Part shown: positions 8,063 through 21,881 of the stretch, piece by piece | Layout of the letters: each line of letters starts with the position of its first letter | Numbering within the stretch: the first letter of the stretch is position 1 | Source: Bacillota bacterium | GTDB lineage: Bacteria; Bacillota_E; Symbiobacteriia; Symbiobacteriales; Symbiobacteriaceae | Direction of reading: 5' to 3' | Assembly (NCBI GenBank): GCA_003242675.1 | Contig: QGVE01000015.1 | Coordinates: forward strand, 1-28,427 | DNA length: 28,427 bases | Notes under the pieces: model-generated | The model's input: the letters and a program-made list of their open reading frames with translations, nothing else | Databases searched by the model: none | What the model was told of the DNA's origin: nothing | Position numbers and translations under genes: made by a program

Positions 8063-8153
8063 AGCCGCGCCCCGGCCACCCCGGCCGGGCCTGCCGTGCG
8101 GAACCGGGGACGCTCGCCGCGCTGCGGGGCGGAAAAGTCGCTTCAGACTGCGA

Positions 8154-8792
8154 TCAGGACGCCAGCTCGAGCGCAACGGGATCCGCGGGCTCGGCGCCGT
8201 CGCGGTAGACAGCCAGCACCCGCTTCCGGTACGGGTTCGTCTCCCAGCCGGCTGCCGCCCGGGGGCCGCCGTTGTACACGGCCAGCGCAACGTCCACGGA
8301 CCCGTACTCGGCGATCAGCGCGGACAGGTAGAAGGTCCCCATCTCCACCGACGTGGCCGGGTCGCTCAGGTCATAGTGCTCGAGCCCCATCACGGAGGCG
8401 AGCCAGGCGCCGGTCGAGGGCAGGATCTGCATGAGTCCGCGCTCGCCGTGGGCGCCGACCGCGTCCGGATCCCAGCGGCTCTCCACGGTGATGATGGCCG
8501 CGATCAGCCGGGGGTCGACCCCGTACCGGTCCGCGACCTCCACCACCAGGGAGCGGTATTTCTTCGGGGCCAGGTCCGCGATTTGCTCGGTCAGCTCCTT
8601 CAAGCGGGCCTTCTCCAGCTCCGCGGGGTCAGGCGGCAGCACCGCCGTCGGATCCGGTTCCGGTTCGGGCAGAACCGGTTCGGCGTCGTCTGCAGGGGCA
8701 GCCGCCGTCGCCGCCAGCATGGCGGGCACGGCCGCCACTCCCAGCGCCAGGGCCACCCACATGAAGCGGCGCCGGCGAAGAAGTGGGAGCAC
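8154..8792 (-). CDS. Lytic transglycosylase (SLT domain)
   Basis: A 212-residue exported murein hydrolase with a goose-lysozyme-like SLT fold. A basic N-terminus and one hydrophobic segment (about residues 10-32) form a signal peptide or anchor, then an acidic/proline-rich linker (33-58) and the catalytic domain (about 75-200). Catalytic Glu104 is in TVESRWDP, followed by GERGLMQILPSTG and ALAVYNGGP, the three diagnostic SLT motifs. It would cleave the MurNAc-GlcNAc bond to leave 1,6-anhydro ends. The GTG start (8792-8790) lies 8 nt behind AAAGGAGG (8808-8801). It is monocistronic and convergent with gerD; a spore cortex or germination role is possible but not shown. Confidence 0.9.
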   Translation of the reverse strand: MLPLLRRRRFMWVALALGVAAVPAMLAATAAAPADDAEPVLPEPEPDPTAVLPPDPAELEKARLKELTEQIADLAPKKYRSLVVEVADRYGVDPRLIAAIITVESRWDPDAVGAHGERGLMQILPSTGAWLASVMGLEHYDLSDPATSVEMGTFYLSALIAEYGSVDVALAVYNGGPRAAAGWETNPYRKRVLAVYRDGAEPADPVALELAS

Positions 8793-8902
8793 AGTCGGTT
8801 CCTCCTTTAGACCATGACGGTAAATTTATCTGAATAATAGGAAGTATCATGTGGCTGTCCTTGGCAACGGAACACACTTTACCAGGAGGGGGAACCGACT
8901 GT
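8791..8902. repeat. 12-bp inverted repeat linking promoter and start codon
   Basis: ACAGTCGGTTCC (8791-8802) and its exact reverse complement GGAACCGACTGT (8891-8902) are separated by 88 bp of relatively AT-rich DNA. The first arm covers the ribosome binding site and start of the transglycosylase gene; the second overlaps its -35 box. A repressor binding both arms, or RNA pairing if transcription starts further upstream, are possible readings. Confidence 0.6.
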
Positions 8903-8905
8903 CAA
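8876..8905 (-). promoter_or_regulatory. Probable promoter of the transglycosylase gene
   Basis: On the minus strand, TTGACA (8905-8900) is a perfect -35 box and TAAAGT (8881-8876) a fair -10 box at 18-nt spacing. Transcription would start near 8869, giving a leader of about 77 nt. Confidence 0.5.
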
Positions 8906-9027
8906 CACCTAATGGCACATACTGGAAACCGGCAGCGCATTGTCCGAACTCACGGAAAAAAGGCCAGGGAGGAGGAGAGGCGGGCAGGCGAGAAATCCCC
9001 CTGTCGTGAGGTAGGTGACCCACGACC

Positions 9028-13683
<4,656 letters not shown>

Positions 13684-13702
13684 CCCGGGTGTGGTTCCCC
13701 CG

Positions 13703-13719
13703 GGCGCCGCGGCGGCGCC
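13703..13719 (+). terminator. Possible weak end signal after ligA
   Basis: GGCGCCG (13703-13709) and CGGCGCC (13713-13719) can form a 7-bp stem with a 3-nt loop 20 nt after the ligA stop, with an alternative CCCGGG dyad overlapping it. No T-tract. The rest of the 193-nt gap before the Opp genes has no clear promoter. Confidence 0.3.
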
Positions 13720-13876
13720 AGAATGATGCAGGGGGGAGCTGGGAGGATTCGTGCACGGGCTGAGCGAAAAAATCTAAACCGAACGGCGCGAGTTCGCGTC
13801 ACATGAGTACGGAGAGATAGGCAAGAAGCGCCCGGGTGCAAAGCGTGGCGTGGTGTAGGAGAAGAGGAGTGAGCCT

Positions 13877-14868
13877 GTGAGCGAGAAGTTGGTCGAAATC
13901 CGAAACCTAAAGACGTACTACTATACCGAAGACGGCGTGGTGAAGGCCGTCGACGGGGTGGATCTCTACATCAATCGTGGCGAGACTTTGGGCATCGTCG
14001 GCGAATCCGGCTGCGGCAAGAGTGTGACCTCCCTCTCGATCATGAGGCTCATTCCCAATCCCCCGGGCAAGATCGTGTCCGGTGAGATCCTTTTCGAGGG
14101 TGAGGACCTGCTCAAGAAGTCCGAGGCCGAGATGCGGAAGATCCGGGGCAACGAGATCTCGATGATCTTCCAGGAGCCGATGACCTCGCTGAACCCCGTC
14201 TACACCGTTGGCGACCAGATCGCCGAGGCCATTGAGCTACACCAGGGCCTATCCCACAAGGAAGCCATTGAGAAGGCCATCGAGATGCTCCGCCTGGTCG
14301 GCATTCCGCTGCCGGAACAGCGGGTCAAGGAGTATCCGCACCAGCTCTCGGGCGGCATGCGGCAGCGCGTGATGATCGCGATGGCGCTCTCCTGCAACCC
14401 GAAGCTGCTCATCGCGGACGAGCCCACCACGGCGCTGGACGTGACGATCCAGGCTCAGATCCTGGAGCTCATGAAGAAGCTGAAGAAGGAGCTGGGCATG
14501 GCGATCATGCTCATCACCCACGACCTGGGCGTCGTGGCCGAGATGTGCGAGCGCGTGGTGGTGATGTACGCGGGCAAGGTCGTGGAGGAGGCCGACGCCG
14601 TCTCCCTCTTCAAGAACCCGATCCACCCGTACACCGAGGGACTGCTGAAGTCCATCCCGCGCCTCGACCAGGAGGTCGAGAAGCTGCACGTGATCGAGGG
14701 CGCCGTGCCGAACCCGCTGAACATGCCCGCCGGCTGCCGGTTCCACCCGCGCTGCCCCCTGGCAACGGACCGCTGCCGGGTCGAGGAGCCGAACCTTCAG
14801 CAGGTGGCGCCCGGGCGGAAGGTGGCCTGCTTCCTCGCTGAAGAACGCCTCGCGAAGGGGGTCACGGC

Positions 14869-14872
<4 letters not shown>
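13877..14872 (+). CDS. oppD: Oligo/dipeptide ABC transporter ATPase, OppD/DppD type
   Basis: A 331-residue cytosolic ATPase of the peptide/nickel (PepT) importer family. It has Walker A GESGCGKS (Lys48), Q-loop [10 protein letters not shown], signature LSGGMRQRV, Walker B LLIADEP and switch histidine in ITHDLGVV. The C-terminal oligopeptide-transporter extension carries conserved cysteines ([14 protein letters not shown] ... ACF), known in this family as an Fe-S-like site. The GTG start at 13877 is 7 nt behind AGGAG. The stop overlaps the start of the OppF gene. No permease (OppB/C) or binding protein (OppA) gene flanks the pair, so the ATPases must serve membrane components encoded elsewhere. 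Peptide substrate is inferred from family only. Confidence 0.92.
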
Positions 14873-15885
<1,013 letters not shown>

Positions 15886-15904
15886 CCGAAAGGCCCGAGA
15901 TAGC

Positions 15905-15933
15905 GACGGCCGGACCCCGCGGGTCCGGCCGTC
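15905..15933 (+). terminator. Strong hairpin after oppF
   Basis: GACGGCCGGACCC (15905-15917) pairs perfectly with GGGTCCGGCCGTC (15921-15933) around a 3-nt loop, 19 nt after the oppF stop. No T-tract follows, as for other GC-rich hairpins in this window. Confidence 0.6.
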
Positions 15934-15960
15934 CTGCGCCATCAGGGGCGGGCATCCACG

Positions 15961-15990
15961 TTGCCTGGCAGGGATGCCACATGTTAGAAT
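15961..15990 (+). promoter_or_regulatory. Promoter of the gatCAB operon
   Basis: TTGCCT (15961-15966) and TAGAAT (15985-15990) are 18 nt apart, with a TGT extended -10 element at 15982-15984. Transcription would start near 15997, about 59 nt before the gatC start. Confidence 0.7.
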
Positions 15991-16055
15991 CAGATAGTTG
16001 CGCTCACGCTCCGGCTGACTCGGCTATGCGAATTTCGGGATGGTGGTGATCGACA

Positions 16056-16346
16056 GTGGCGGTTTCGCGGGAAGAGATTCAGCGCGTGGCCCGGCTGGCC
16101 CGTCTGAGCCTCACCGAAGAAGAGATCGACGCCTTCGCGGGGCAACTGAACCGCATTCTCGAGCACGTGGAGCGCATGAACCAGCTGGACGTGGCGGATG
16201 TGCCTCCCACCTACCACGTCGTCACCTTGCAGCATCCTTTCCGGGAGGACAAGCCTCAACCTTCGCTGGAGCGCGACGTGGTGCTGGCGCTCGCCCCTGA
16301 GGCCGAGGCCGGCTGTTACAAGGTGCCGAAGATTACGGAGGGCTAA
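16056..16346 (+). CDS. gatC: Asp/Glu-tRNA amidotransferase subunit GatC
   Basis: A 96-residue subunit that stabilises the GatA-GatB complex. The N-terminus EEIQRVARLARLSLTEEEI is the diagnostic GatC helix, followed by the ILEHVERMNQLDV segment and the extended belt with TYHVVTLQHPFRED. Length and all segments are normal. The GTG start at 16056 sits behind a weak GGTGGTGA-type site. It is the first gene of the gatC-gatA-gatB operon and ends 3 nt before gatA. Confidence 0.95.
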   Translation: MAVSREEIQRVARLARLSLTEEEIDAFAGQLNRILEHVERMNQLDVADVPPTYHVVTLQHPFREDKPQPSLERDVVLALAPEAEAGCYKVPKITEG

Positions 16347-16349
16347 GGG

Positions 16350-17834
16350 ATGACGGGGATGACGCACGTGCTGAGCGCCGCGCGGCTCAACCGGCTCTTC
16401 CTGGCCGGAGAGCTGTCGGCGGTGGAGATAGCCGAATCTGCCCTGAGCCGCATCGCCCAGGTGGATCCTGCCGTGGGCGCGTTCATTACGGTTGCGGCCG
16501 ATCACGTCCTGGAGCGGGCAAAGAAGCTGGACGCCAGGCGCAAGGCCGGCGATACGGAGCTCGGCCCCCTGGCCGGCGTGCCGATTGCGGTGAAGGACAA
16601 CATCTGCACCAGCGGGATGCAGACCACCTGCGCCTCCCGCATCCTGAAGGGGTTCGTCTCGCCCTACGACGCGACCGTGGTGGAGCGGCTGCGGGCGGCC
16701 GGCGCGCTGATCATCGGCAAGACCAACATGGACGAGTTCGCCATGGGCTCCTCCGGCGAGACCTCGGCGTTCGGCGTGACCCGCAACCCGTGGGACCTCG
16801 ACCGGGTTCCCGGAGGCTCCTCCTCCGGTTCGGCGGCGGCCATCGCGGCCGGGGAGGTGCCCCTGGCCCTGGGCACGGACACGGGCGGGTCGATCCGGCA
16901 GCCGGCGGCCCTGACGGGCATCGTCGGCATGAAGCCGACCTACGGCTACGTCAGCCGCTACGGGGTGATCGCGTTCGCCTCGTCGCTGGACCAGGTGGGA
17001 CCCATGGGCCGCGACGTGGAGGACGTGGCCCGGCTCTTCGAGGTGATCGCCGGCCCCGACCGGCGCGACGCGACCAACGCCGGGCGCACCCCGCCGCCGC
17101 TGAAGTTCGGCGGCGAGCCGTCGCTGAGCGGCCTGCGCATCGGGATGCCCAAGGAGCTCTTCGGCGAGGGCGTTGACGCCGGCGTCAAGGCGCGGGTCCT
17201 GGAGGCGGTGGCCGAGCTCGAGGCTCTGGGTGCGTTCGTGGAGGAGTGCTCGCTGCCCACCACCGACTACGCCCTTTCCGCCTACTACGTGATCGCCCTG
17301 GCCGAGGCCTCCTCCAACCTGGCCCGGTTCGACGGCGTGCGCTACGGGTACCGCGCCGCCCAGGCCGGCGGGCTGAACGAGATGTACAGCAAGACCCGCG
17401 GCGAGGGCTTCGGCCCGGAAGTGAAGCGGCGCATCATGCTGGGCACCTACGTGCTGTCGGCCGGCCACTACGACGCCTACTACCGCCGGGCGCAGCAGGT
17501 GCGCACCCTGGTCGTGCGCGACTTCGAGCGGGCCTTCGAGCGGTATGATGCCCTGGTGACCCCCACCTCGCCGGTGACCGCGTGGAGGATCGGCGAAAAG
17601 GTGGACGACCCGGTTTCCATGTACATGGCCGATATCTGCACCATCCCGGTCAACCTGGCCGGCCTGCCCGCGATCTCCGTCCCCTGCGGGTTCGTGAACG
17701 GGCTGCCGGTCGGGATGCAGATCATCGGCAAGCCCTTCGCGGATGCGCAGATCCTGCAGATCGCCTGGGCGTACCAGAAGGTGACGAAGCATCACGAGGC
17801 CCGTCCGGCCCTGGCGCAGGAAGGAGGTCGGTAG
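16350..17834 (+). CDS. gatA: Asp/Glu-tRNA amidotransferase subunit GatA
   Basis: A 494-residue amidase-signature enzyme that hydrolyses glutamine and delivers ammonia for transamidation of misacylated Glu-tRNA(Gln) (and Asp-tRNA(Asn)). The Ser-cisSer-Lys triad is visible: Lys82 in VAVKDN-type context (PIAVKDN), the cis-Ser around 157 in PGGSSSGSA, and nucleophile Ser181 in TDTGGSIRQPA. Each is offset by +3 from the S. aureus GatA numbering known for this family. The ATG at 16350 follows GGAGGG at about 16337, and a second ATG at 16359 is a less likely start. Ends 2 nt before the gatB start. Confidence 0.97.
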   Translation: MTGMTHVLSAARLNRLFLAGELSAVEIAESALSRIAQVDPAVGAFITVAADHVLERAKKLDARRKAGDTELGPLAGVPIAVKDNICTSGMQTTCASRILKGFVSPYDATVVERLRAAGALIIGKTNMDEFAMGSSGETSAFGVTRNPWDLDRVPGGSSSGSAAAIAAGEVPLALGTDTGGSIRQPAALTGIVGMKPTYGYVSRYGVIAFASSLDQVGPMGRDVEDVARLFEVIAGPDRRDATNAGRTPPPLKFGGEPSLSGLRIGMPKELFGEGVDAGVKARVLEAVAELEALGAFVEECSLPTTDYALSAYYVIALAEASSNLARFDGVRYGYRAAQAGGLNEMYSKTRGEGFGPEVKRRIMLGTYVLSAGHYDAYYRRAQQVRTLVVRDFERAFERYDALVTPTSPVTAWRIGEKVDDPVSMYMADICTIPVNLAGLPAISVPCGFVNGLPVGMQIIGKPFADAQILQIAWAYQKVTKHHEARPALAQEGGR

Positions 17835-17836
17835 CC

Positions 17837-19309
17837 GTGTCCACCGCCCAGTGGGAAACCGTTATCGGCCTCGAGGTGCACGTGGAGCTGTCCACCGAGA
17901 CGAAGGTCTGGTGCTCCTGCAAGAACGAGTTCGGGGCCGAGCCCAACACCAACGTCTGCCCCGTCTGCCTGGCGCTGCCCGGCGCGCTGCCGGTGCTGAA
18001 CCACAAGGCCGTGGAGTACGCCATTCGGGCGGGGCTGGCCCTGAACTGCAAGATCCAGCGCCACACCAAGTTCGACCGCAAGAACTACTTCTATGCCGAC
18101 CTCCCGGCGGGCTACCAGATCAGCCAGTTCGATGTGCCCCTCTGCTACGACGGCTACGTGGACATCACGAAGAAGGACGGTACGACCCGGCGCATCCGCA
18201 TCAAGCGGATCCACCTGGAGAACGACGCCGGCAAGCTGGTTCACGCCGGCGACGACGTGACCGCAGCGGATTACTCGCTGGTCGACTTCAACCGGGCCGG
18301 CGTGCCCCTGATCGAGATCGTCACGGAGCCCGACCTGCGGTCGGCCGAGGAGGCGGGCCTGTTCCTGCAGAAGCTGCGCACGATCCTCAAGTACTCGGGC
18401 GTCAGCGATGTGAAGATGGAGGAGGGCTCGCTGCGCTGCGACGTCAACCTGTCGGTGCGGCCGGCGGGGTCCAGCGAGTTCGGCGTGCGGACCGAGCTGA
18501 AGAACGTCAACTCGATCTCGGCGGTCATGCGCGCCATCGACTACGAGGCGAAGCGGCACATCCGCATCCTGGAGGAGGGCGGTGAGGTCGAGCAGGAGAC
18601 CCGGTCCTGGCGTGACGCCCAGGGCATCTCGGTGCTGCTCCGCTCCAAGGAGGACGCGGAGGACTACCGCTACTTCCCCGAGCCCGACCTGCCGCCGCTG
18701 GTCATCTCGGAGGAAGAGGTCGAGCGGATCCGGGCGACCCTGCCCGAGCTGCCGGACGCCCTCATGCAGCGGCTGATGAGCGAGTACGGCCTCTCGGCCT
18801 ACGACGCCTCGGTCATCGTCGCCGAGCGGGAGTACGCCCAGTGGTTCCTGCAGGCGGTGGAGCTGGCCGGCCGGGACCAGGCCAAGGCCGTCGCCAACTG
18901 GCAGATCAACGAGCTCTACCGGGTGATGAACGAGAAGGGGCTGGGCCCCGACCAGATCCCCCTCACCCCGGAGCAGCTGGTGGGCATGCTGAAGCTCATC
19001 GAGCAGGGCACCATCACCGGCAAGATCGCCAAGACCGTCTTCGACAAGATGGTGGAGACCGGCAAGGACGCCGAGACCATCGTCAAGGAAGAGGGGCTCA
19101 CCCAGGTCGCCGACGAGGGCGAGCTGCTGGCGATCGCCCGCGAGGTCGTGGCCGCCAACCCGAAGGTCTTCGAGGACTGGAAGTCCGGCAAGCAGTCGGC
19201 CGCCCAGTGGTTCGTGGGCCAGATCATGAAGCGGACCCGCGGCCGGGCCAACCCGCAGATGGCCCTGAAGGCGGTGACCCAGGCGCTCGAGGAGCAGGCG
19301 CAGAAGTGA
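17837..19309 (+). CDS. gatB: Asp/Glu-tRNA amidotransferase subunit GatB
   Basis: A 490-residue subunit that binds misacylated tRNA and activates and amidates the glutamate or aspartate. The N-terminal core starts with ETVIGLEVHVEL, followed by the zinc cysteines WCSC ... CPVC, the NYFYADLPAGYQISQ segment, HLENDAGK and DFNRAGVPLIEI. The helical and YqeY-like tail (about 295-490) ends in a tRNA-binding region (NPQMALKAV). The frame is open well upstream, but GTG at 17837 is the start because AAGGAGGT lies at 17821-17828, 8 nt away, and homologues begin here. Completes the GatCAB complex; its presence suggests no dedicated GlnRS in this organism. Confidence 0.97.
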   Translation: MSTAQWETVIGLEVHVELSTETKVWCSCKNEFGAEPNTNVCPVCLALPGALPVLNHKAVEYAIRAGLALNCKIQRHTKFDRKNYFYADLPAGYQISQFDVPLCYDGYVDITKKDGTTRRIRIKRIHLENDAGKLVHAGDDVTAADYSLVDFNRAGVPLIEIVTEPDLRSAEEAGLFLQKLRTILKYSGVSDVKMEEGSLRCDVNLSVRPAGSSEFGVRTELKNVNSISAVMRAIDYEAKRHIRILEEGGEVEQETRSWRDAQGISVLLRSKEDAEDYRYFPEPDLPPLVISEEEVERIRATLPELPDALMQRLMSEYGLSAYDASVIVAEREYAQWFLQAVELAGRDQAKAVANWQINELYRVMNEKGLGPDQIPLTPEQLVGMLKLIEQGTITGKIAKTVFDKMVETGKDAETIVKEEGLTQVADEGELLAIAREVVAANPKVFEDWKSGKQSAAQWFVGQIMKRTRGRANPQMALKAVTQALEEQAQK

Positions 19310-19315
19310 AATTGT

Positions 19316-19354
19316 CCCCCGCCGTAGGAACTGCGGCGGGGGCGTCTAATTTTT
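19316..19354 (+). terminator. Terminator after gatB
   Basis: CCCCCGCCG (19316-19324) pairs with CGGCGGGGG (19334-19342) around a 9-nt loop; a TTTTT run follows 7 nt later. This marks the end of the gatCAB operon. Confidence 0.65.
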
Positions 19355-19383
19355 CCGGTAAAGCATGAAAGGAGGCGGGCTTC

Positions 19384-20412
19384 GTGGATCTGGTCACCGG
19401 CGCCACCGGCTTCATCGGCTCGCAGCTGGTTCCCTACCTCGTGGAGCAGGGGCGGCGCGTGCGCATCCTGGTCCGGTCCCGGCAGAAGGCGGAGGCGGTG
19501 TTCGGCCCGCTCTTGGACTCCCTGGACGTGGCCGAGGGCCATCTGGGCGACGCGGCCTCCCTGGCGCGGGCGGCCGAGGGGGTGGAGCGGGTCTACCACC
19601 TGGCCTCCAAGATCAACTTCCAGGGGTCGCTCCGCCGGATGCGGGAAATCAACGTGGAGGGAACCCGCCGCCTCCTGGACGCCTGCGTCGCCGCCGGCGT
19701 CAAGCGGGTGGTGCACATGTCCTCGATTGCGGCCGGGGGTCCGGCGGTCCGGGACGAAAGCGGCCGCTACCGCGCCCGCACGGAGGAGGACGAGCCCGCG
19801 CCCCTGCCCGACGCCTACGGCATCACCAAGCTGGAGCAGGAGCGGCTGGCGCTCTCCTACCAGGAGCGGGGGCTGGAGGTCGTGGTGGTCCGGCCCAGCG
19901 CCGTCTTCGGCCCGGGCGACCCCGACGGCATAAACACCCTGATCTGGATGGTGAAGACCGGGCGGCTGCCCTTCTACCTGGGCTCGCCCCAGGCGGTGGT
20001 CAACCTGGTCTTCGTGCGGGACGTGGTGCGGGGAACCGTAGCGGCGATGGAGCGGGGGCGGCCGGGCGAGGTCTACCACCTGGTGGGGCCCAACCTCACC
20101 CAGGAGCAGCTGTTCGCCCTCCTGGCGCAGGTGAGCGGGGGCCGCGCCCCCCGCTGGGCGATGCCGGTGCCGGTGCTGATGGGCGCGGCGGGCCTCGTCA
20201 CGATCGGCGCGCGCCTCACCTTCCGGCGGCGGTCCCTGGTGCACCCCAACGAGATCCGGAACTGGACGGCGCCGTGGGTCGTGAGCGACGACAAGGCGCG
20301 CCGGGAGTTGGGGCTGGTGCCCACCGACACCGCGGCGGCCTTCCGCGAGACGCTGCACTGGCTCGAGGCGTACCACGCGCGCCCGGCGGAGGCGGGAGCG
20401 GCCCGCGCGTAG
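19384..20412 (+). CDS. NAD(P)-dependent epimerase/dehydratase, extended SDR
   Basis: A 342-residue extended short-chain dehydrogenase. The Rossmann motif GATGFIGS (residues 6-13) comes almost at the start, strand-end HLASKINFQGS and the catalytic pair Tyr145/Lys149 in DAYGITK follow, and RPSAVFGPGD is the usual substrate-side motif. It fits the dihydroflavonol-reductase/UDP-sugar epimerase-like group, for which the substrate cannot be read from sequence. The GTG at 19384 is placed 8 nt behind AAAGGAGG (19368-19375). It lies between the gatB terminator and rlmD, and I see no promoter of its own, so read-through from gatB is possible. Confidence 0.85.
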   Translation: MDLVTGATGFIGSQLVPYLVEQGRRVRILVRSRQKAEAVFGPLLDSLDVAEGHLGDAASLARAAEGVERVYHLASKINFQGSLRRMREINVEGTRRLLDACVAAGVKRVVHMSSIAAGGPAVRDESGRYRARTEEDEPAPLPDAYGITKLEQERLALSYQERGLEVVVVRPSAVFGPGDPDGINTLIWMVKTGRLPFYLGSPQAVVNLVFVRDVVRGTVAAMERGRPGEVYHLVGPNLTQEQLFALLAQVSGGRAPRWAMPVPVLMGAAGLVTIGARLTFRRRSLVHPNEIRNWTAPWVVSDDKARRELGLVPTDTAAAFRETLHWLEAYHARPAEAGAARA

Positions 20413-20454
20413 GGACCTGCCGCTCGCGGGTGCACGCGGGCGGCCTGTCTGTGG

Positions 20455-20460
20455 TACACT
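20455..20460 (+). promoter_or_regulatory. Extended -10 promoter for leaderless rlmD
   Basis: TGG-TACACT (20452-20460) is an extended -10 element whose expected start site (6-7 nt downstream) coincides with the rlmD ATG at 20467. No Shine-Dalgarno sequence lies between, and no good -35 box is visible at 17 nt (only GC-rich DNA). Confidence 0.5.
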
Positions 20461-20466
20461 CTGCCT

Positions 20467-21855
20467 ATGAGCATGCAGGAGACGGTGAAGCCCCCGGTCC
20501 GTCCGGGGCAGGAAATCGAAGTGACGGTCCACGGCCTCGGCAGCAGCGGCGAGGGCGTGGCTCGCTACGAGGGACTGACCATCTTCGTGCCCGGCGGCGC
20601 CCCCGGCGACCGCCTGCTGGCGCGGGTGCAGGAGGTGAAGCGGAACTACGCCCGCGCCGCCCTGGTGCAGGTGCTGGAGCCCTCTCCGGACCGCGTGACG
20701 CCCGTCTGTCCGGTGGCGGGGGAGTGCGGCGGCTGTCCGCTCCAGCACATCGCCTACGAGGCGCAGCTGCGGCTGAAGCGGCAGCAGGTGGTCGACGCCC
20801 TGGAGCGGCTGGGCAAGCTGAGCGGGGTCACGGTCCACCCGACCCTGGGGATGGCGGAGCCCTGGGAATACCGCAACAAGGCGCAGTTTCCGGTGGGCTG
20901 GCGCGCCGGCCGGGTCATCGCCGGCTTCTTCGCCCCGGGGACGCACCGCATCGTGGACATCGAGCGGTGCGCGATTCAGCACCCCGTGGCGAACCGGATC
21001 CTCGCCGCGGTGAAGGAGCTGGCCGGCCGGTACGGCGTCCCGATCTACGACGAAGGCACCCACACCGGGGTGCTGCGCCACGTGCTGGCCCGGGTGGGCC
21101 GGCGCACGGGCGAGGCGATGGCGGTGCTGGTGACCAACGGGCCGGAGTTCCCCCACGGCCGGACGATTGCGCGGGAGCTGATGGCCCGCATCCCCGAGCT
21201 GGTCAGCGTCGTGCAGAACATCAACCCGGTCCGGACGAACGTGGTGCTGGGCCGGGAAAGCCGTGTGCTCGCGGGGCGGGACTCCATCACCGACTCCATC
21301 GGCGACCTGGAGTTCAGCATCTCGCCGGTCTCCTTCTTCCAGGTGAACCCGGCGCAGACCGAGGTGCTCTACGGCAAGGCCCTGGAGTACGCCGGCCTCA
21401 CGGGCTCGGAGACGGTGATCGACCTCTACTGCGGGATCGGCACCATCTCCCTCTTCCTGGCCCGGCAGTGCCGGGAGGTCATCGGCATTGAGTGGGTGGA
21501 GGAGGCGGTGGAGGACGCCTGGGAGAACGCGGCGCGCAACGGCATTCGGAACGTGCGGTTCATCGCCGGCGATGCGGCGGTGGAGATGCCCCGCCTGGCC
21601 GCGGAGGGGGTGCGCGCGGATGTGGTCGTGCTGGACCCGCCCCGCAAGGGGTGCGAGGAGCCGGTGCTGCAGGCCATCGCGCAGATGGCGCCGCGGCGGG
21701 TGGTGTACGTTTCGTGCAATGCGGCCAGCCTCGCCCGGGACCTGGGCCGGCTGGCCGGGATGGGATACCGGACCGTGGAGGTGCAGCCGGTGGACATGTT
21801 CCCGCACACGGCGCATGTGGAATGCGTGGCGCGGGTGGAGCGGGAGGGAACGTAG
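20467..21855 (+). CDS. rlmD: 23S rRNA (uracil-C5) methyltransferase, RlmD/RlmCD type
   Basis: A 462-residue SAM-dependent RNA methyltransferase of the TrmA/RumA family, methylating C5 of uridine in 23S rRNA (U1939 in E. coli; the Bacillus homologue does two sites). An N-terminal TRAM domain (about 12-75) is followed by the [4Fe-4S] cysteines Cys81, Cys87, Cys90 and Cys168, the SAM fold with DLYCGIGTISL, VLDPPRKGCE and the catalytic nucleophile Cys417 in YVSCNAAS. All functional residues are intact. The ATG at 20467 has no ribosome binding site and seems to be the first transcribed codon. It is the last gene of the plus-strand block; a small hairpin overlaps the gap before the MFS gene. Confidence 0.93.
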   Translation: MSMQETVKPPVRPGQEIEVTVHGLGSSGEGVARYEGLTIFVPGGAPGDRLLARVQEVKRNYARAALVQVLEPSPDRVTPVCPVAGECGGCPLQHIAYEAQLRLKRQQVVDALERLGKLSGVTVHPTLGMAEPWEYRNKAQFPVGWRAGRVIAGFFAPGTHRIVDIERCAIQHPVANRILAAVKELAGRYGVPIYDEGTHTGVLRHVLARVGRRTGEAMAVLVTNGPEFPHGRTIARELMARIPELVSVVQNINPVRTNVVLGRESRVLAGRDSITDSIGDLEFSISPVSFFQVNPAQTEVLYGKALEYAGLTGSETVIDLYCGIGTISLFLARQCREVIGIEWVEEAVEDAWENAARNGIRNVRFIAGDAAVEMPRLAAEGVRADVVVLDPPRKGCEEPVLQAIAQMAPRRVVYVSCNAASLARDLGRLAGMGYRTVEVQPVDMFPHTAHVECVARVEREGT

Positions 21856-21858
21856 TTC

Positions 21859-21881
21859 GCCAGGGCCCCAATGGCCCTGGC
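21859..21881. terminator. Hairpin between convergent rlmD and MFS genes
   Basis: GCCAGGGCC (21859-21867) and GGCCCTGGC (21873-21881) form a perfect 9-bp stem with a 5-nt loop, 3 nt after the rlmD stop and touching the stop of the opposing gene. A weak T-rich stretch follows on the plus strand. Probably a shared, bidirectional terminator. Confidence 0.55.

Noticed and set aside
15934..16055. T-box or riboswitch before gatC
   Set aside because: The space between hairpin and gatC is only about 120 nt and contains a promoter; no T-box sequence or aptamer-like fold was found.
18916..21816. Long minus-strand open frame across gatB, SDR and rlmD
   Set aside because: It runs antisense through three intact genes and a terminator; composition typical of the wrong frame in high-GC DNA.
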